DNA of 64,000 nucleotides from Euphorbia lathyris. Taxonomy: Eukaryota; Streptophyta; Magnoliopsida; Malpighiales; Euphorbiaceae. Below the pieces are notes generated by a model. It was not told the origin of the DNA. It saw only the letters and a list, made by a program, of their open reading frames with translations, and did not search any database. A program made the position numbers and the translations under genes. The stretch is taken from contig NC_088918.1 of assembly GCF_963576675.1 (NCBI RefSeq), forward strand, positions 60,407,501-60,471,500. The letters run 5' to 3'. How positions within the stretch are numbered: the stretch's first letter is position 1; each line of letters opens with the position of its first letter. This document shows, one piece after another, positions 43,956 through 53,722 of this stretch.

Positions 43956-44888
43956 ATGATGGAGCGAATGGGGTACTCGCCTAGGCCGAGAGCAGAGGTC
44001 CAGAGCGATTCACCTTTTGCCCCTTCGTTGCGGGAATTCATTCCAGATCACAGAATCAAAGCACCTGCCATACCAAAATACTATGGGGATCCAAATTCTG
44101 ACCCTGAGGCTCATGTCAGGAACTACCGAGAGTTAATGGATGTTGCAGGGGCAAGCGAAAGCATAATTTGCAGGTTATTCTCGACAACTTTGGGCGTTGA
44201 AGGATGGGACGTCAAGCGGGTCCTTATCGACACAGGCAGTTCTTGCAACGTCATTACCCGGACAGCATTCAACAAGTTGGGAATCAACGACGAGCGGGTG
44301 GAACACACCTTCATGGATGTAACTGGTTTTGGGGGTCAATCCTCCCAAACAAGTGGGCAGGTGGTGTTGGAGGCAGAAATGGGCGATAAGAATCTAAAAT
44401 GGCGAGGTGATTTAGAATTCGCAATTGTTGATCTCCCACTGGCCTATAACATAATTCTGGGACGGCCATTCCTGTCGGAGACGGAGTCGCTCATCTCAAT
44501 GAAGCATTTGACGTTACATTTGCCAACACACCAAGGGCGAGTCATAGTTGAAGGTGATCAACTTGTATCTCAACAGGCCTATACATTATCACTTGAACCA
44601 AAACCGGAAGAGGGGGATAAAGTCGAAGAGAAGCTGCCGGCGGAAGCATTGGGAGAAACGGAACTATTCGCCATCTCGAATGACAAGAACGTGCGAATAG
44701 CGGCTGGACTCTCAGAAGAAACAAAGAAAGCCATTACCGAGGTATTGATCCAATGTGAGTCGGCATTTGCCGCCCCAAATGAAGTGCTAAAAGGAATAAG
44801 CCCAGACGTAGCAACCCATCGGTTGAATGTAGACAAAGGGGCAACCCCAGTGCGGCAAAAGAAGAGGGGACATGCTCCTGAGCGGTAA
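43956..44888 (+). CDS. pol: Tat-2 Gag remnant fused in frame to protease
   Basis: Residues 1-78 are Gag: FAPSLREFIPDHRIKAPAIP, KYYGDPNSDPEAHVRNYREL and IICRLFSTTLG, the start of the capsid module. Directly after, at 79 on, comes protease VEGWDVKRVLIDTGSSCNVI with the Asp-Thr-Gly active site and LGRPFL. The rest of the capsid, the zinc-binding region and the linker are missing, so an in-frame deletion joined them near 44190-44200. The frame stops at a TAA (HAPER-stop-KAIEKAV), and RT follows in the same frame. Confidence 0.85.
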   Translation: MMERMGYSPRPRAEVQSDSPFAPSLREFIPDHRIKAPAIPKYYGDPNSDPEAHVRNYRELMDVAGASESIICRLFSTTLGVEGWDVKRVLIDTGSSCNVITRTAFNKLGINDERVEHTFMDVTGFGGQSSQTSGQVVLEAEMGDKNLKWRGDLEFAIVDLPLAYNIILGRPFLSETESLISMKHLTLHLPTHQGRVIVEGDQLVSQQAYTLSLEPKPEEGDKVEEKLPAEALGETELFAISNDKNVRIAAGLSEETKKAITEVLIQCESAFAAPNEVLKGISPDVATHRLNVDKGATPVRQKKRGHAPER

Positions 44889-44906
44889 AAGGCGATTGAA
44901 AAAGCA

Positions 44907-46439
44907 GTGGCGGACTTGCTAATGTCGGATGCGATTCGAGAAGTCACCTATCCGGAATGGCTAGCCAATGTGGTGCTAGTCAAAAAGCCAAATGGAACGT
45001 ACAGAATGTGTGTCGACTTCAAAGATCTGAACAAGGCATGTCCGAAGGATATGTATCCGCTTCCTAACATTGATATATTGGTAGATGGAACTGCAGTATA
45101 TGAAGCCTTATCATTCACCGACGTGAAATCCAGTTACCATCAGATACCCATGGAGAAGGCGGATGAACTCAAAACATCGTTCATAACTCACCAGGCGACT
45201 TATTGCTTCAAGGTGATGCCCTTTGGATTGAAAAACGCGGGAGCAACATACCAGAGGATGATGAATAAGATATTTTCAGACAAATCCGGCGAGAACTTCT
45301 CGATCTATGTTGATGACATGATCATCAAAAGCAAGAAAATGCAAGACCACCCGCGGGATATCAAAGAAATCCTAGAAGTGTTGATCAAATATGGCCTCAA
45401 ATTGAACCCAGAGAAATGCACATTCGGAGCAAGAGCAGGAAGGTTCCTGGGTTTCATTGTTAGCGGCAAAGGGGTTGAGGCGAATCCTGAGAAGGTTAAA
45501 GCAGTAATGGAGATGAAGACGCCAAGGAACATAAGGGAAGTACAGAGACTGAACGGGCGGTTGGTGGCATTAGGGCGATTCATATCATGCTCAGCTAGGC
45601 GATGTCTACCTTTCTACAATGCCATCAAAAAATCCAAGTCCTTTGAATGGACGCCAGATTGTCAAGAAGCATTTGAGGGGATAAAGCGATTACTATGTTA
45701 TCCGCCCTTAATGAGCAGGCCGGAAGACGGAGAAGATTTGTTTCTTTATGTATCCGTCACCAGCATGGCGATATGCACTGTGATGGTGCGAGAAGAAGAA
45801 GGGCAACAATATCCAGTGTACTACGTGAGCAAAGTCCTGAAGGATGCAGAACTCCGGTATTCGAAGTTGGACAAAATGGCCCTCGCAGTGATAACCACGG
45901 CGGCTAGATTGAAACCATACTTTCAGGCGCATACTATCATTGTGAGAACTGGCATCCCAATGCGAAAGGTACTGCAGAAACCTGACGCATCCGGCCGGTT
46001 GATGGAATGGTCAATTCGCCTGGGCGAATTCGATATCCGCTATGAAGGAAGACCAGCGCTAAAGAGCCAAGTGCTCGCCGACTTCGTGAACGAATTCACC
46101 TGGGATGATGATGAACGTCCAAAGGCACAAAAAGAAGAGTGGGGCATGTACACAGATGGGGCCTTATCTACAGACGGAGCTGGGCTAGGAGTCGTCATCA
46201 AGGGCCCGGAGGTTATTCGCCTGTGCCATGCAGCAAAATTAACTTTCAAAACTACCAATAATGCCGCAGAGTATGAAGCAATGATATGCGGATTGAAGTT
46301 GCTCAATGAACTCACCCCAGAAAGAGTGGTAATCTACAGCGATTCCAAACTCATGATAAACCAGATCACAAAAAATTATCTGGTGAAACAGGAGGAGGTA
46401 GTCGGCCGATTGACACAAGAGTTAACACACAAGAGTTAA
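44907..46439 (+). CDS. pol: Tat-2 reverse transcriptase, degenerate RNase H and archaeal-type RNase H
   Basis: RT motifs are KPNGTYRMCVDFKDLNKACP, FKVMPFGLKNAGATYQRMM and IYVDDMIIKS (catalytic YVDD near residue 132). The first RNase H is degenerate (LFLYVSVTSMAIC in place of the usual catalytic Asp). The second RNase H has MYTDGALSTDGAGLG, NNAAEYEAMICGLKLL and YSDSKLMINQ, with all acidic residues kept. The frame ends early because a 14 bp unit (agttaacacacaag) is tandemly duplicated at 46420-46447. It is in frame with the preceding Gag-protease entry across one stop. Confidence 0.9.
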   Translation: MADLLMSDAIREVTYPEWLANVVLVKKPNGTYRMCVDFKDLNKACPKDMYPLPNIDILVDGTAVYEALSFTDVKSSYHQIPMEKADELKTSFITHQATYCFKVMPFGLKNAGATYQRMMNKIFSDKSGENFSIYVDDMIIKSKKMQDHPRDIKEILEVLIKYGLKLNPEKCTFGARAGRFLGFIVSGKGVEANPEKVKAVMEMKTPRNIREVQRLNGRLVALGRFISCSARRCLPFYNAIKKSKSFEWTPDCQEAFEGIKRLLCYPPLMSRPEDGEDLFLYVSVTSMAICTVMVREEEGQQYPVYYVSKVLKDAELRYSKLDKMALAVITTAARLKPYFQAHTIIVRTGIPMRKVLQKPDASGRLMEWSIRLGEFDIRYEGRPALKSQVLADFVNEFTWDDDERPKAQKEEWGMYTDGALSTDGAGLGVVIKGPEVIRLCHAAKLTFKTTNNAAEYEAMICGLKLLNELTPERVVIYSDSKLMINQITKNYLVKQEEVVGRLTQELTHKS

Positions 46440-46462
46440 CACACAAGGGAGTCGTTTGGGAG

Positions 46463-47872
46463 ATGGTGCATGTTCCGCGGGGCCAAAATGCAAAAGCTGA
46501 TGAATTGGCAAAGGCAGCGGCAAGTAGAGAACCATGGAGTCAAAAAGCATGCAGCTTGGAAATAAAATCGGCACCAGCATTCGAGGTTGATCAGATTATG
46601 ATCATCGAGGAATTGGAAGACGATGAAGATTGGCGGATGCCAATCCGTCAATATCTGGAGCAGGGAGATTTGCCGGTTGATAAGAGCTTGGCCAGAAAAA
46701 TAATTGGGCAGTCGGCACGATACTCAATGCGGGATGGAACTTTGTATCGGAAATCGTACACTTGTCCATGGTTGAAATGCGTTAGTCGCAATGAAGGAGA
46801 CTATGTGCTGCGAGAACTACACGAAGGAATTTGTGGCGCGCATGAAGCTTCGGCGGCATTGGCAAGAAAGGTCAAACTGCTGGGATACTACTGGCCCAAG
46901 GTGGTGGAAGATTCCCAGAAGATGGTTGCGGAATGTCACAACTGTCAAATCCATGCGAATGAAAAGCATGTTCCCGGAGCTGAACAAATCACTATAATGA
47001 CGGCGTGGCCATTCGCAACATGGGGAATTGATATAGTGGGTCCATTCCCAGAAACAACAAAGAAAAGGAAGTATTTGATAGTCGCAGTGGACCACTTCAG
47101 CAAATGGGTAGAAGCGGAGGCAGTAACCGCACAAACACCTGAGCGAATGATCGAGTTCTTACGAGAGAACATTATCATGCGATTTGGGATCCCGCAGAAG
47201 CTTATAACCGACAATGGCACCCAGTTCAACTGTGCCAAGTTCAAAACATACTGCGAAAGCATGGGAATCAAGAATCATTTTTCTTCTGTAAACCATCCCC
47301 AATCAAATGGTATGACAGAAGTTACCAACAGGGCCATGGTTCAAGGCATCAAGAAGCGGCTAGGTGACAAAAAAACAGGTTGGGCGGATGAGATACCCCA
47401 TATGTTGTGGGCATACAGAACCTCTGTAAAGGCAGCAACAGGCGAAACACCTTTCTCGCTAGTTTATGGAGCCGAAGCAGTCCTACCTGTTGAAATCAAG
47501 TCGCCCACAGATCAGACAATTTATCATTGCGACACACAAAATCCTATCAACATCAGAGATGCTTTGGATTCTGTGGAGGAACGAAGAGAGAAAGCTTACA
47601 TGCGAATGGCAATGTACCGTAATAGAATCAAGAAATACCATGACAGAAGAATGCGAAAAGTAATAATCAACGAAAACGACTTGGTCTTGAAAAAAGCGGA
47701 TAAAATACAATCCAGAGATGGCAAAGGCAAGCTGGGCGTCAACTGGATCGGACCATACAAAGTATCCAAGAAGCTGGGACCAGCCACTTTTGAAATAGAA
47801 GAAATGAGCGGAAAGAAGCTCCCGTGCACCTGGAATCTAGAGAATCTACGCCTATATAGAAAGGCCGAGTAG
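46463..47872 (+). CDS. pol: Tat-2 integrase
   Basis: It starts at the end of the second RNase H (MVHVPRGQNAKADELAKAAA). The HHCC finger is HEGICGAHEASAA ... CHNCQIH. The core has Asp in WGIDIVGPFP, Asp in ITDNGTQFN and Glu in HPQSNGMTEVTNRAM. The C-terminal domain reads IGPYKVSKKLGPATFEIEEM and ends LRLYRKAE. The frame is open through its whole length; only the link to RT is broken, by the 14 bp duplication. No chromodomain, as expected for Tat. Confidence 0.9.
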   Translation: MVHVPRGQNAKADELAKAAASREPWSQKACSLEIKSAPAFEVDQIMIIEELEDDEDWRMPIRQYLEQGDLPVDKSLARKIIGQSARYSMRDGTLYRKSYTCPWLKCVSRNEGDYVLRELHEGICGAHEASAALARKVKLLGYYWPKVVEDSQKMVAECHNCQIHANEKHVPGAEQITIMTAWPFATWGIDIVGPFPETTKKRKYLIVAVDHFSKWVEAEAVTAQTPERMIEFLRENIIMRFGIPQKLITDNGTQFNCAKFKTYCESMGIKNHFSSVNHPQSNGMTEVTNRAMVQGIKKRLGDKKTGWADEIPHMLWAYRTSVKAATGETPFSLVYGAEAVLPVEIKSPTDQTIYHCDTQNPINIRDALDSVEERREKAYMRMAMYRNRIKKYHDRRMRKVIINENDLVLKKADKIQSRDGKGKLGVNWIGPYKVSKKLGPATFEIEEMSGKKLPCTWNLENLRLYRKAE

Positions 47873-48060
47873 TTCGAGGAAATGACGAGTACTCTTTTTC
47901 CTTTTATGAGTTTTTCCCACTGGGTTTTCTGATAAAAGGTTTTAATGAGGCTTCGATCCCGCACAATTGGTGTACATATGTAATAAACTTTTTCTCATCA
48001 TCAATAAAAGTTATTACATTCACTCAGTATGTTACAACAAAATGCGGATTCTTTACAAAA

Positions 48061-48293
48061 ACACATAAATGTGTTGCCTCTTAAAGAAAGGCGGATGCAT
48101 GATTACGCATCACTCGCAAAAAACCTTAGGGTTAAAATCAATAACACATAAATGTGTTGCCTCTTAAAGAAAGGCGGATGCATGATTACGCATCACTCGC
48201 AAAAAACCTTAGGGTTAAAATCAAAAACACATAAATGTGTTGCCTGTTAAAGAAAGGCGGATGCATGATTACGCATCACTCGCAAAACCTTAT
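48061..48293. repeat. Three 83 bp tandem repeats downstream of Tat-2 pol
   Basis: acacataaatgtgttgcct starts at 48061, 48144 and 48227, an exact 83 bp period. The units contain gcggatgcatgattacgcat, itself partly palindromic. They lie between pol and the 3' end of the antisense gene. Confidence 0.93.
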
Positions 48294-48565
48294 GATCAAA
48301 ACTTATGACTATTTTCGAAAGAAGAATTATAAGTTAAGGCATAAAATTAAGCGAATAAACGAGTACTCAAAATTGCAAAAAGGGTCTGGCCACCCTAGCT
48401 ATGAAGAAACACAAATATGGAGTCGGCAAAAAGACAAAGGGCACATATAAAGGGCAAAAAAGTGACAATCACACACATATGAAAAGCAACAACCGAAAGA
48501 AAATATATATATCAGAACGGTTTGTTACATGGTTTTTACATACAAAAGTCCAAATATAAGTTAAG

Positions 48566-50886
48566 CTATGCTACAGCTTCCTCTCTTTCGCCCCTAATGC
48601 CCTCCTGGACTGCGGCGACTCCCTCATCTCCTCCGATAGGAGGATCTACTTCAAGCGAATCCTCAACCCTTGAATCGGTAACCGCTTCAGTAACCTCTTC
48701 GGCGAGAGGTACCTCTTGCACAGGCTGAGAAACGGCTTGGGGTGCCTCTCCTTCCGCGGGCTGAATAGGGATCTCGCAGCCAATCGGAGGATCCTGAAGA
48801 CTCTTCCAATCTAAGAAGAGTACCTCATCCATATCAGCATCCTCGGCTTCCAGCTTATCCCACTCCCTAGTTAAATCCTTTTCAGGGATGGGAACTTTGG
48901 GGCGGTTAAGTACTAGACCCTGATGCCCGTGCTCATAAGCCGCATGAATCCGCTCCCAGTACCAGTAGATGCGGGCGCCATCTTCAGCCAAAATCTCCTC
49001 AACCCTCTTCTTTTGGGCCTCCTTGAAAGCAGCTAGGTCGTCGAGTGCTTTTTGCAGTTCATCAGACTTGGCTTGAAGGGATTTAAGGGCCTCCTCCTTC
49101 TCGCCCACAGCCTTCTGACAGGTGCCCTCTAGGACCTTCACCTTCCCTTGGACATCATCATAAAGCGACTTCTGAGTCGCCAATTCCGTACCAAGACTTT
49201 CCAACTCCTTGGCGCGCTCTGCATCCCTTCGGAGAATGCCCTCAGCGAAATTGATAATCTGTATATAACACGTCTCACAAATAAAAATGGGCGAATAGAA
49301 ATATGCGGTTACAATGAACACAAGATATTTGAAAGCGAAAGGACAAAGCAATAATATACTTCTACAGAACGCTTCTCGATCCCTTCCACAGCAGTAGGGA
49401 GCGATACTTGCTCGCGCACACGGGAGGCAGAGGGAAGTCGCCCGAGGACATTGCATATGGAAAATACAATATCCTTGCAAGAGAAATTCACGGCCAGGCC
49501 GAAAGTCCTAGTCCACCATCCGCTAATATCGGGGATTGGCTGCAAAAGCATAAAGAAAAATATCAAGAGAATGGCAGATAGCTCATGAGGAAATACGAGA
49601 GGGAGTAGATCAAGATACCTCATGAATGGGGGTACTGCTCTTTCCTTTAGATGAGGCGGATACAGGTGCGCCGCCAACAGTAAGGGACACAGAAGTGTTC
49701 TTCTTTTTAGAACGAGAAGACTCTGTATCCGCACTTATCTTCCGCTTCCTGGTTAAAGGAAGATCCTCGGAGGCAGAAGCGGGACCTTGTGAAGCGGAAG
49801 CCCTAACCGGGGAAGCCGCCCCAATAGAAGGAATCGTCCCTCCAGAAGGATCCGCCCCTATAATGGAAGCGGTTTCCGTCATCCGCTTCTTTCTTCTCGC
49901 CAGGGCTTTGGCCTCCCGATCTGCAGCGATTTGAGATAAAGGATCACCCCTGCAAAGGGTTAAAAGAAACCATCAACTTGGAAATAAAAAGTACCTTGCA
50001 CAAAAACGCGATAAGGAATATAGACAACACGATCCCCCTCGCGGTATGCAATCGCTACTCGGCTCCTTAGCATATGAAAGGCCTGATCGTATGTCCATAC
50101 AAAAGGTGGAGTGCTCTTCAGGAACTTGATAACGGCGGATTCTTCCTGGCTGGGATACCCGAAGTTCAAATTATTTACGTTGGGTCGGCTCCAGCAACGA
50201 AGGAAGTTCAGGTTCTCCTCATTAAACTTGATGAAAAAGTAAGATCGATCCCACTCGTGGATCTTGTTCAACTTCTCGTCAAAACCATAGTATCCGCTCT
50301 GGCGGATGAAAGTGAAATACCCCGCCGAGCTTTTGAAATGGTGGAGCTTGGAGAAGATTTTGGGCGAAAAGGGAACCTCCAAACAATCCGCCAAGAATTT
50401 GTCCAGAGTCAAATCGGCCCAGCCGTTAGGATGCAATTGCCCGGGCGCGATTCCGTAACCGCCTAGGACGGAAGCAATCTCATCCGCCAGCGGATAAGTG
50501 AAGCCGCAGATAATCTGGGCCACGAAAATAGTGAAGTACCCCTTTGGGTAATCGCCCGGTCCCCTATCCTCCCCAGGAATGATAATCTTGAGACCTCGGA
50601 GCCAGGGATAATGCTCCCGCAAATCATCGATTGTCTCTTGACAAACCAGACTTCCCGACCTGTCCTTCTTTGGTAACAAACGAGGGGTTGGGACAGGTGG
50701 CGGAATCAACTTTTTGGGGTCAAAACCTAAACCCTCGTCGGTTGTATTCGCCAGATGAAGGAAGTCGGCGGGATGAGAATTACACCCAGGAGAGCTGGTC
50801 GAAGCTTCCTCAACCATCTCTTGGACCTCGTTAGATATCTCACGGACATAATCGTCGTCAAACGGCGCGAAGTCGAGGTCTGACAT
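48566..50886 (-). CDS. Antisense four-exon gene carried by Tat-2 ('putative gypsy-type transposon' protein)
   Basis: Exons on the minus strand: 50886-49995, 49949-49619, 49539-49360 and 49258-48566, all with GT..AG introns of 45-101 bp. Exon 1 (MSDLDFAPFDDDYVREISNE) has the Leu/Pro-rich N-terminal domain of plant 'putative gypsy-type transposon' proteins (KGYFTIFVAQIICGFTYPLA, GIAPGQLHPNGWADLTLDKF). Exon 2 is basic (LARRKKRM, LTRKRKIS). Exon 3 reads PIPDISGWWTRTFGLAV. Exon 4 is a coiled coil (AERAKELESLGTELATQKSL) with an acidic tail. Exons 2-4 join in phase; exon 1 to 2 does not with the nearest sites, so an indel or other site is likely. The start could also be upstream at 50967, but that adds only a hydrophobic stretch. 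Confidence 0.72.
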
Positions 50887-51137
50887 GATCGATAAAAGGA
50901 AAACAGAAGCAAAAAGCCGAACAAGGAACAAATGTGAAAAGAAAAACTTACATGAAAAAGACAACACAGTGAAGTGACGGGATTAAGAGGTCAACGCCGG
51001 AAAAGAAGTAACGGAATTAAAAGGTCGACGCCGGAGAAAACGAAAGAGGGGAAATGCACAAGTTCAAAACTTTGAAATAATCGGACAAAGACGAAGCGTC
51101 CCCTATAAAAAGACCCTAAAAGGGCTCTTACTAGACC

Positions 51138-51149
51138 AAGGGGGAGGCA
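51138..51149 (+). promoter_or_regulatory. Tat-2 polypurine tract
   Basis: aagggggaggca lies two bases before the 3' LTR start. It is the primer for plus-strand synthesis in LTR elements. Confidence 0.8.
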
Positions 51150-51151
51150 TG

Positions 51152-51617
51152 TGATAACCCGCGAAGCCCAAAATGGGTTATATTCATTTCGCAAGCCCAG
51201 CCCATATTAAAGCCCCATGGGCTAAGATTGGACGGGACCCGAATGAAGGAAGCGGGCACAGCGAGTAAACCGCCCCGAATTCTTAAACGGAGCGCCAAGA
51301 CTCCCACTCAGAACCACGTTCGTTGCCATGAAAACCACGAAAGGGACATGGCCTAAAAAGGGGTAACCGCCCTCAGAACGTGGCCCACTAAGGAGTAACC
51401 GCCCTCGGCGGTTACCCAAAAAATACCTATAAAAGGCCCTAAGAATAAGGGAGGAGGTACGTTCACATTTTTTCCCACAAAGCTATTGCTAAATTATAGA
51501 CTCATTCTTACAAAAACTGACTTGATCGTCGGAGAGTTTTCCCGGAGATCCTGTCTCCGGTTTTGTTTTGCAGGTAACTCCGGCAAAGGATACCAAAGCG
51601 GATCCAGCAAGTTATCA
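51152..51617 (+). repeat. Tat-2 3' LTR
   Basis: 466 bp, tgataacccgcg...agcaagttatca. A TATA box lies at 51428-51434. It has the same length as the 5' copy, with no indels. Confidence 0.93.
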
Positions 51618-51959
51618 ATGGACAAGTTTGGGGAGTTGATGATACGAAATAAGCAAGTTTAGAAAACTTGTAAGATACTAACAAAGTTTAGGGAGTCACT
51701 ATACTTTTATTAACAAGTTCAGGAGTTAGTGGTGTATTAGGCCTTCTAATTTCTACCTTTAAATCTTCATTTAACATCTCATTTGTCAAATTTCACCTCT
51801 CATCCTTCTCCAAAACATAAAAAATAAAAATAAAAACGTGATAAACAAAAACGAGAAAAAAAAACACACAATGCAAAAAGTGAAAAAAAAAGAAATTAGA
51901 AAAAACGGTGAAAATGAAAACGAAATGAGAAAAATATAAAAACGTGAAAAACTATATAC

Positions 51960-52180
51960 TATTCCCTCAGTTCCATAATATTTGTCTTTTTAGAGATTTT
52001 TTTTTTGTTCCATAGTACATGATATTTTGATTCAATACATTCACATTGATTGATTTTTACCAAATATATCCATATTTAAGTTGCATTTTTTATTTTGGAA
52101 TAGATAAAAATTAATTAATTGATACAATTAATACAAAGATAACAAAGTCTTTTTAGTTAAAATTAATTATCTTTCTTGAT
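51960..52180. repeat. Truncated Stowaway-like end
   Basis: attccctcagttccataata then tttgtctttttagaga resembles one terminus of a Stowaway-type MITE. No matching right end is seen before the LINE that starts near 52200. Confidence 0.4.
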
Positions 52181-52199
52181 TTTTATCTCTTAATCTTAT

Positions 52200-53715
52200 A
52201 AGGGCCCTGTTTTGGGGGCTCGGTTTCAATTGCCAGTCGTCGATCCCATATTTGCCGTAGTTTATAATCGGTCTTTGATTGTTTTTTACAGGGTCTGGTC
52301 TGGAGTATAGGGGATGGGAAATCTACGTTGTTCTGGGATGATAAGTGGTTGGGTTCTTCCTGTCTTCGTGAGTTGGTTGTGCGTAGGGTGGAGGATGGGG
52401 ACCTCAATTGGGGGGTGAGTGATGTGTTTGATGATAGTGGGAGTTGGAATTGGTGTACAATTGAGCACTATTTGGATATTCTTATTTTGTTGCGTTTGAG
52501 ATGTATCCTTACGGCTCGTGATTCGGACATCCGGGACATGTCTAGATGGGTTAATTCTTCTAATGGTAATTTTACTTGTAAGGATGCGTATTCTCTTTTG
52601 ATTGCTGATCGTGGTGGTGCGGAGGTGGATGCTCGGTTTGATGCGGTTTGGAAGATTAAAGTCCCTCATTGTATCCGGACTTTCCTTTGGTTGTGTTTTC
52701 ATGACAGGATTCTCACCAATTTGGAGCAGAAAAGAAGACATTTGAGTGAGGTGGATGTTTATTCTATTTGCCACAGGGATCCTGAGTCTATTATTCATGT
52801 GCTCAGGGACTGTCATGTGAGCGTTCTTATTTGGCGGGGGCTTCTTTCACCGAGTTCATAGGGGGTGGTTCTTTGAGATGGCTAAAGAATCTTGGCTTAT
52901 TGACTGTATGGTGGGTTCTGATAAAATGTTTGGGATTCGGAACTAGATGAGTCTTTTTGCTGTGACGGTTCATAAACTCTGAACTTGGAGGAACTTAGAT
53001 ATCTTTTGTAATGGTGAAGGTATCCCGGGTGATCAAATTGCTTCGATCCATAGAACTTTGGATGGTGTTACTGCGGCTTGGGAGGTCTAGCCGAAGTTGA
53101 CTCTAGGGGAAGGCAGGCGGAAATTGCTTCAGTGCAAAAAATGGATAGGGACTGGTTTAAACTCAATGTGATGGCTCCTATAATGTTTCGACGGGTCAGA
53201 TTGCTTCAGGTGGTGTGATTAGGGATAGTTCGGGGAACTGGTGTATGGGGTTTACTCAAAATGTCGGTCATTGTGATATTTTAACTGTTGAACTGTGGGG
53301 GGATACATGCTGGTCTTAAGTTAGCGTTGGATTCTAATTGTCGGAGATTGATTGCGGAGTCTGACTGTCTTCAGGCGGTTAGTTTGGTTAATTCAGATAC
53401 GCCTTTTCATCACCCGGCTCGTGATTTAATTCAGGGTATTAAATCTCTTTTGTCTTGGTTTGAGAATATTGCGGTGTGGCACATGTACATGGAGTGTAAT
53501 AAGTGTGCAAATTTCCTTACCCGTTCTGCTATCGGTGTGGCGCCAGGTATTACGATGTTACAGACAGCTGCTACGTTGTTATCTCCTATTCTTTATGAAG
53601 ATCGTGCAGGCAGGCCTTGTTTGAGGCTTCTGGCTTCTTGATTTTTTTTTATTTTTTTTTGTGGTTTTGTTGTTGTTAGTTCTTGTTTTATCTGTTATCT
53701 ACCCAAAAAAAAATC
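52200..53715 (+). mobile_element. 5'-truncated LINE with zinc-binding and RNase H domains
   Basis: A zinc-binding C-terminal RT segment (52328-52861) reads MFWDDKWLGSSCLRELVVRR, NGNFTCKDAYSLL, FDAVWKIKVPHCIRTFLWLC and CHRDPESIIHVLRDC. After stops and frameshifts, an RNase H tail (53288-53641) reads LALDSNCRRLIAESDCLQAV and WHMYMECNKCANFLTR. A T-rich 3' UTR and a short A run (aaaaaaaaa near 53704) end it. RT and endonuclease are missing. On the sense strand a TTTTTTACAG|GGTCTGG stretch precedes the coding part. Confidence 0.8.
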
Positions 53716-53722
53716 TTACAAA

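Larger units (their letters stand above)
42688..51617 (+). mobile_element. Tat-2: complete Tat-lineage LTR retrotransposon, 8930 bp
   Basis: Two 466 bp LTRs with TGATAAC...GTTATCA ends (the 5' copy begins TGGTAAC) are flanked by the exact 5 bp duplication ATGGA (42683-42687, 51618-51622). There is a tRNA-Phe-type primer site and a purine tract aagggggaggca just before the 3' LTR. Gag-pol is on the plus strand, with a second, archaeal-type RNase H typical of the Tat lineage. A spliced-type gene lies on the minus strand between pol and the 3' LTR. Structurally complete but coding-defective. Confidence 0.93.
42242..51743. mobile_element. MULE-like MITE (567 bp before insertion) split by Tat-2
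   Basis: The left end is agtctaatacatcacctcct. The right end, complemented, is ggcctaatacaccactaact, followed inward on both sides by ctgaacttgt..ataaaag. The 9 bp duplication ttctaattt is exact at 42233-42241 and 51744-51752. Removing Tat-2 and one ATGGA copy leaves 446 + 121 bp. Confidence 0.85.
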
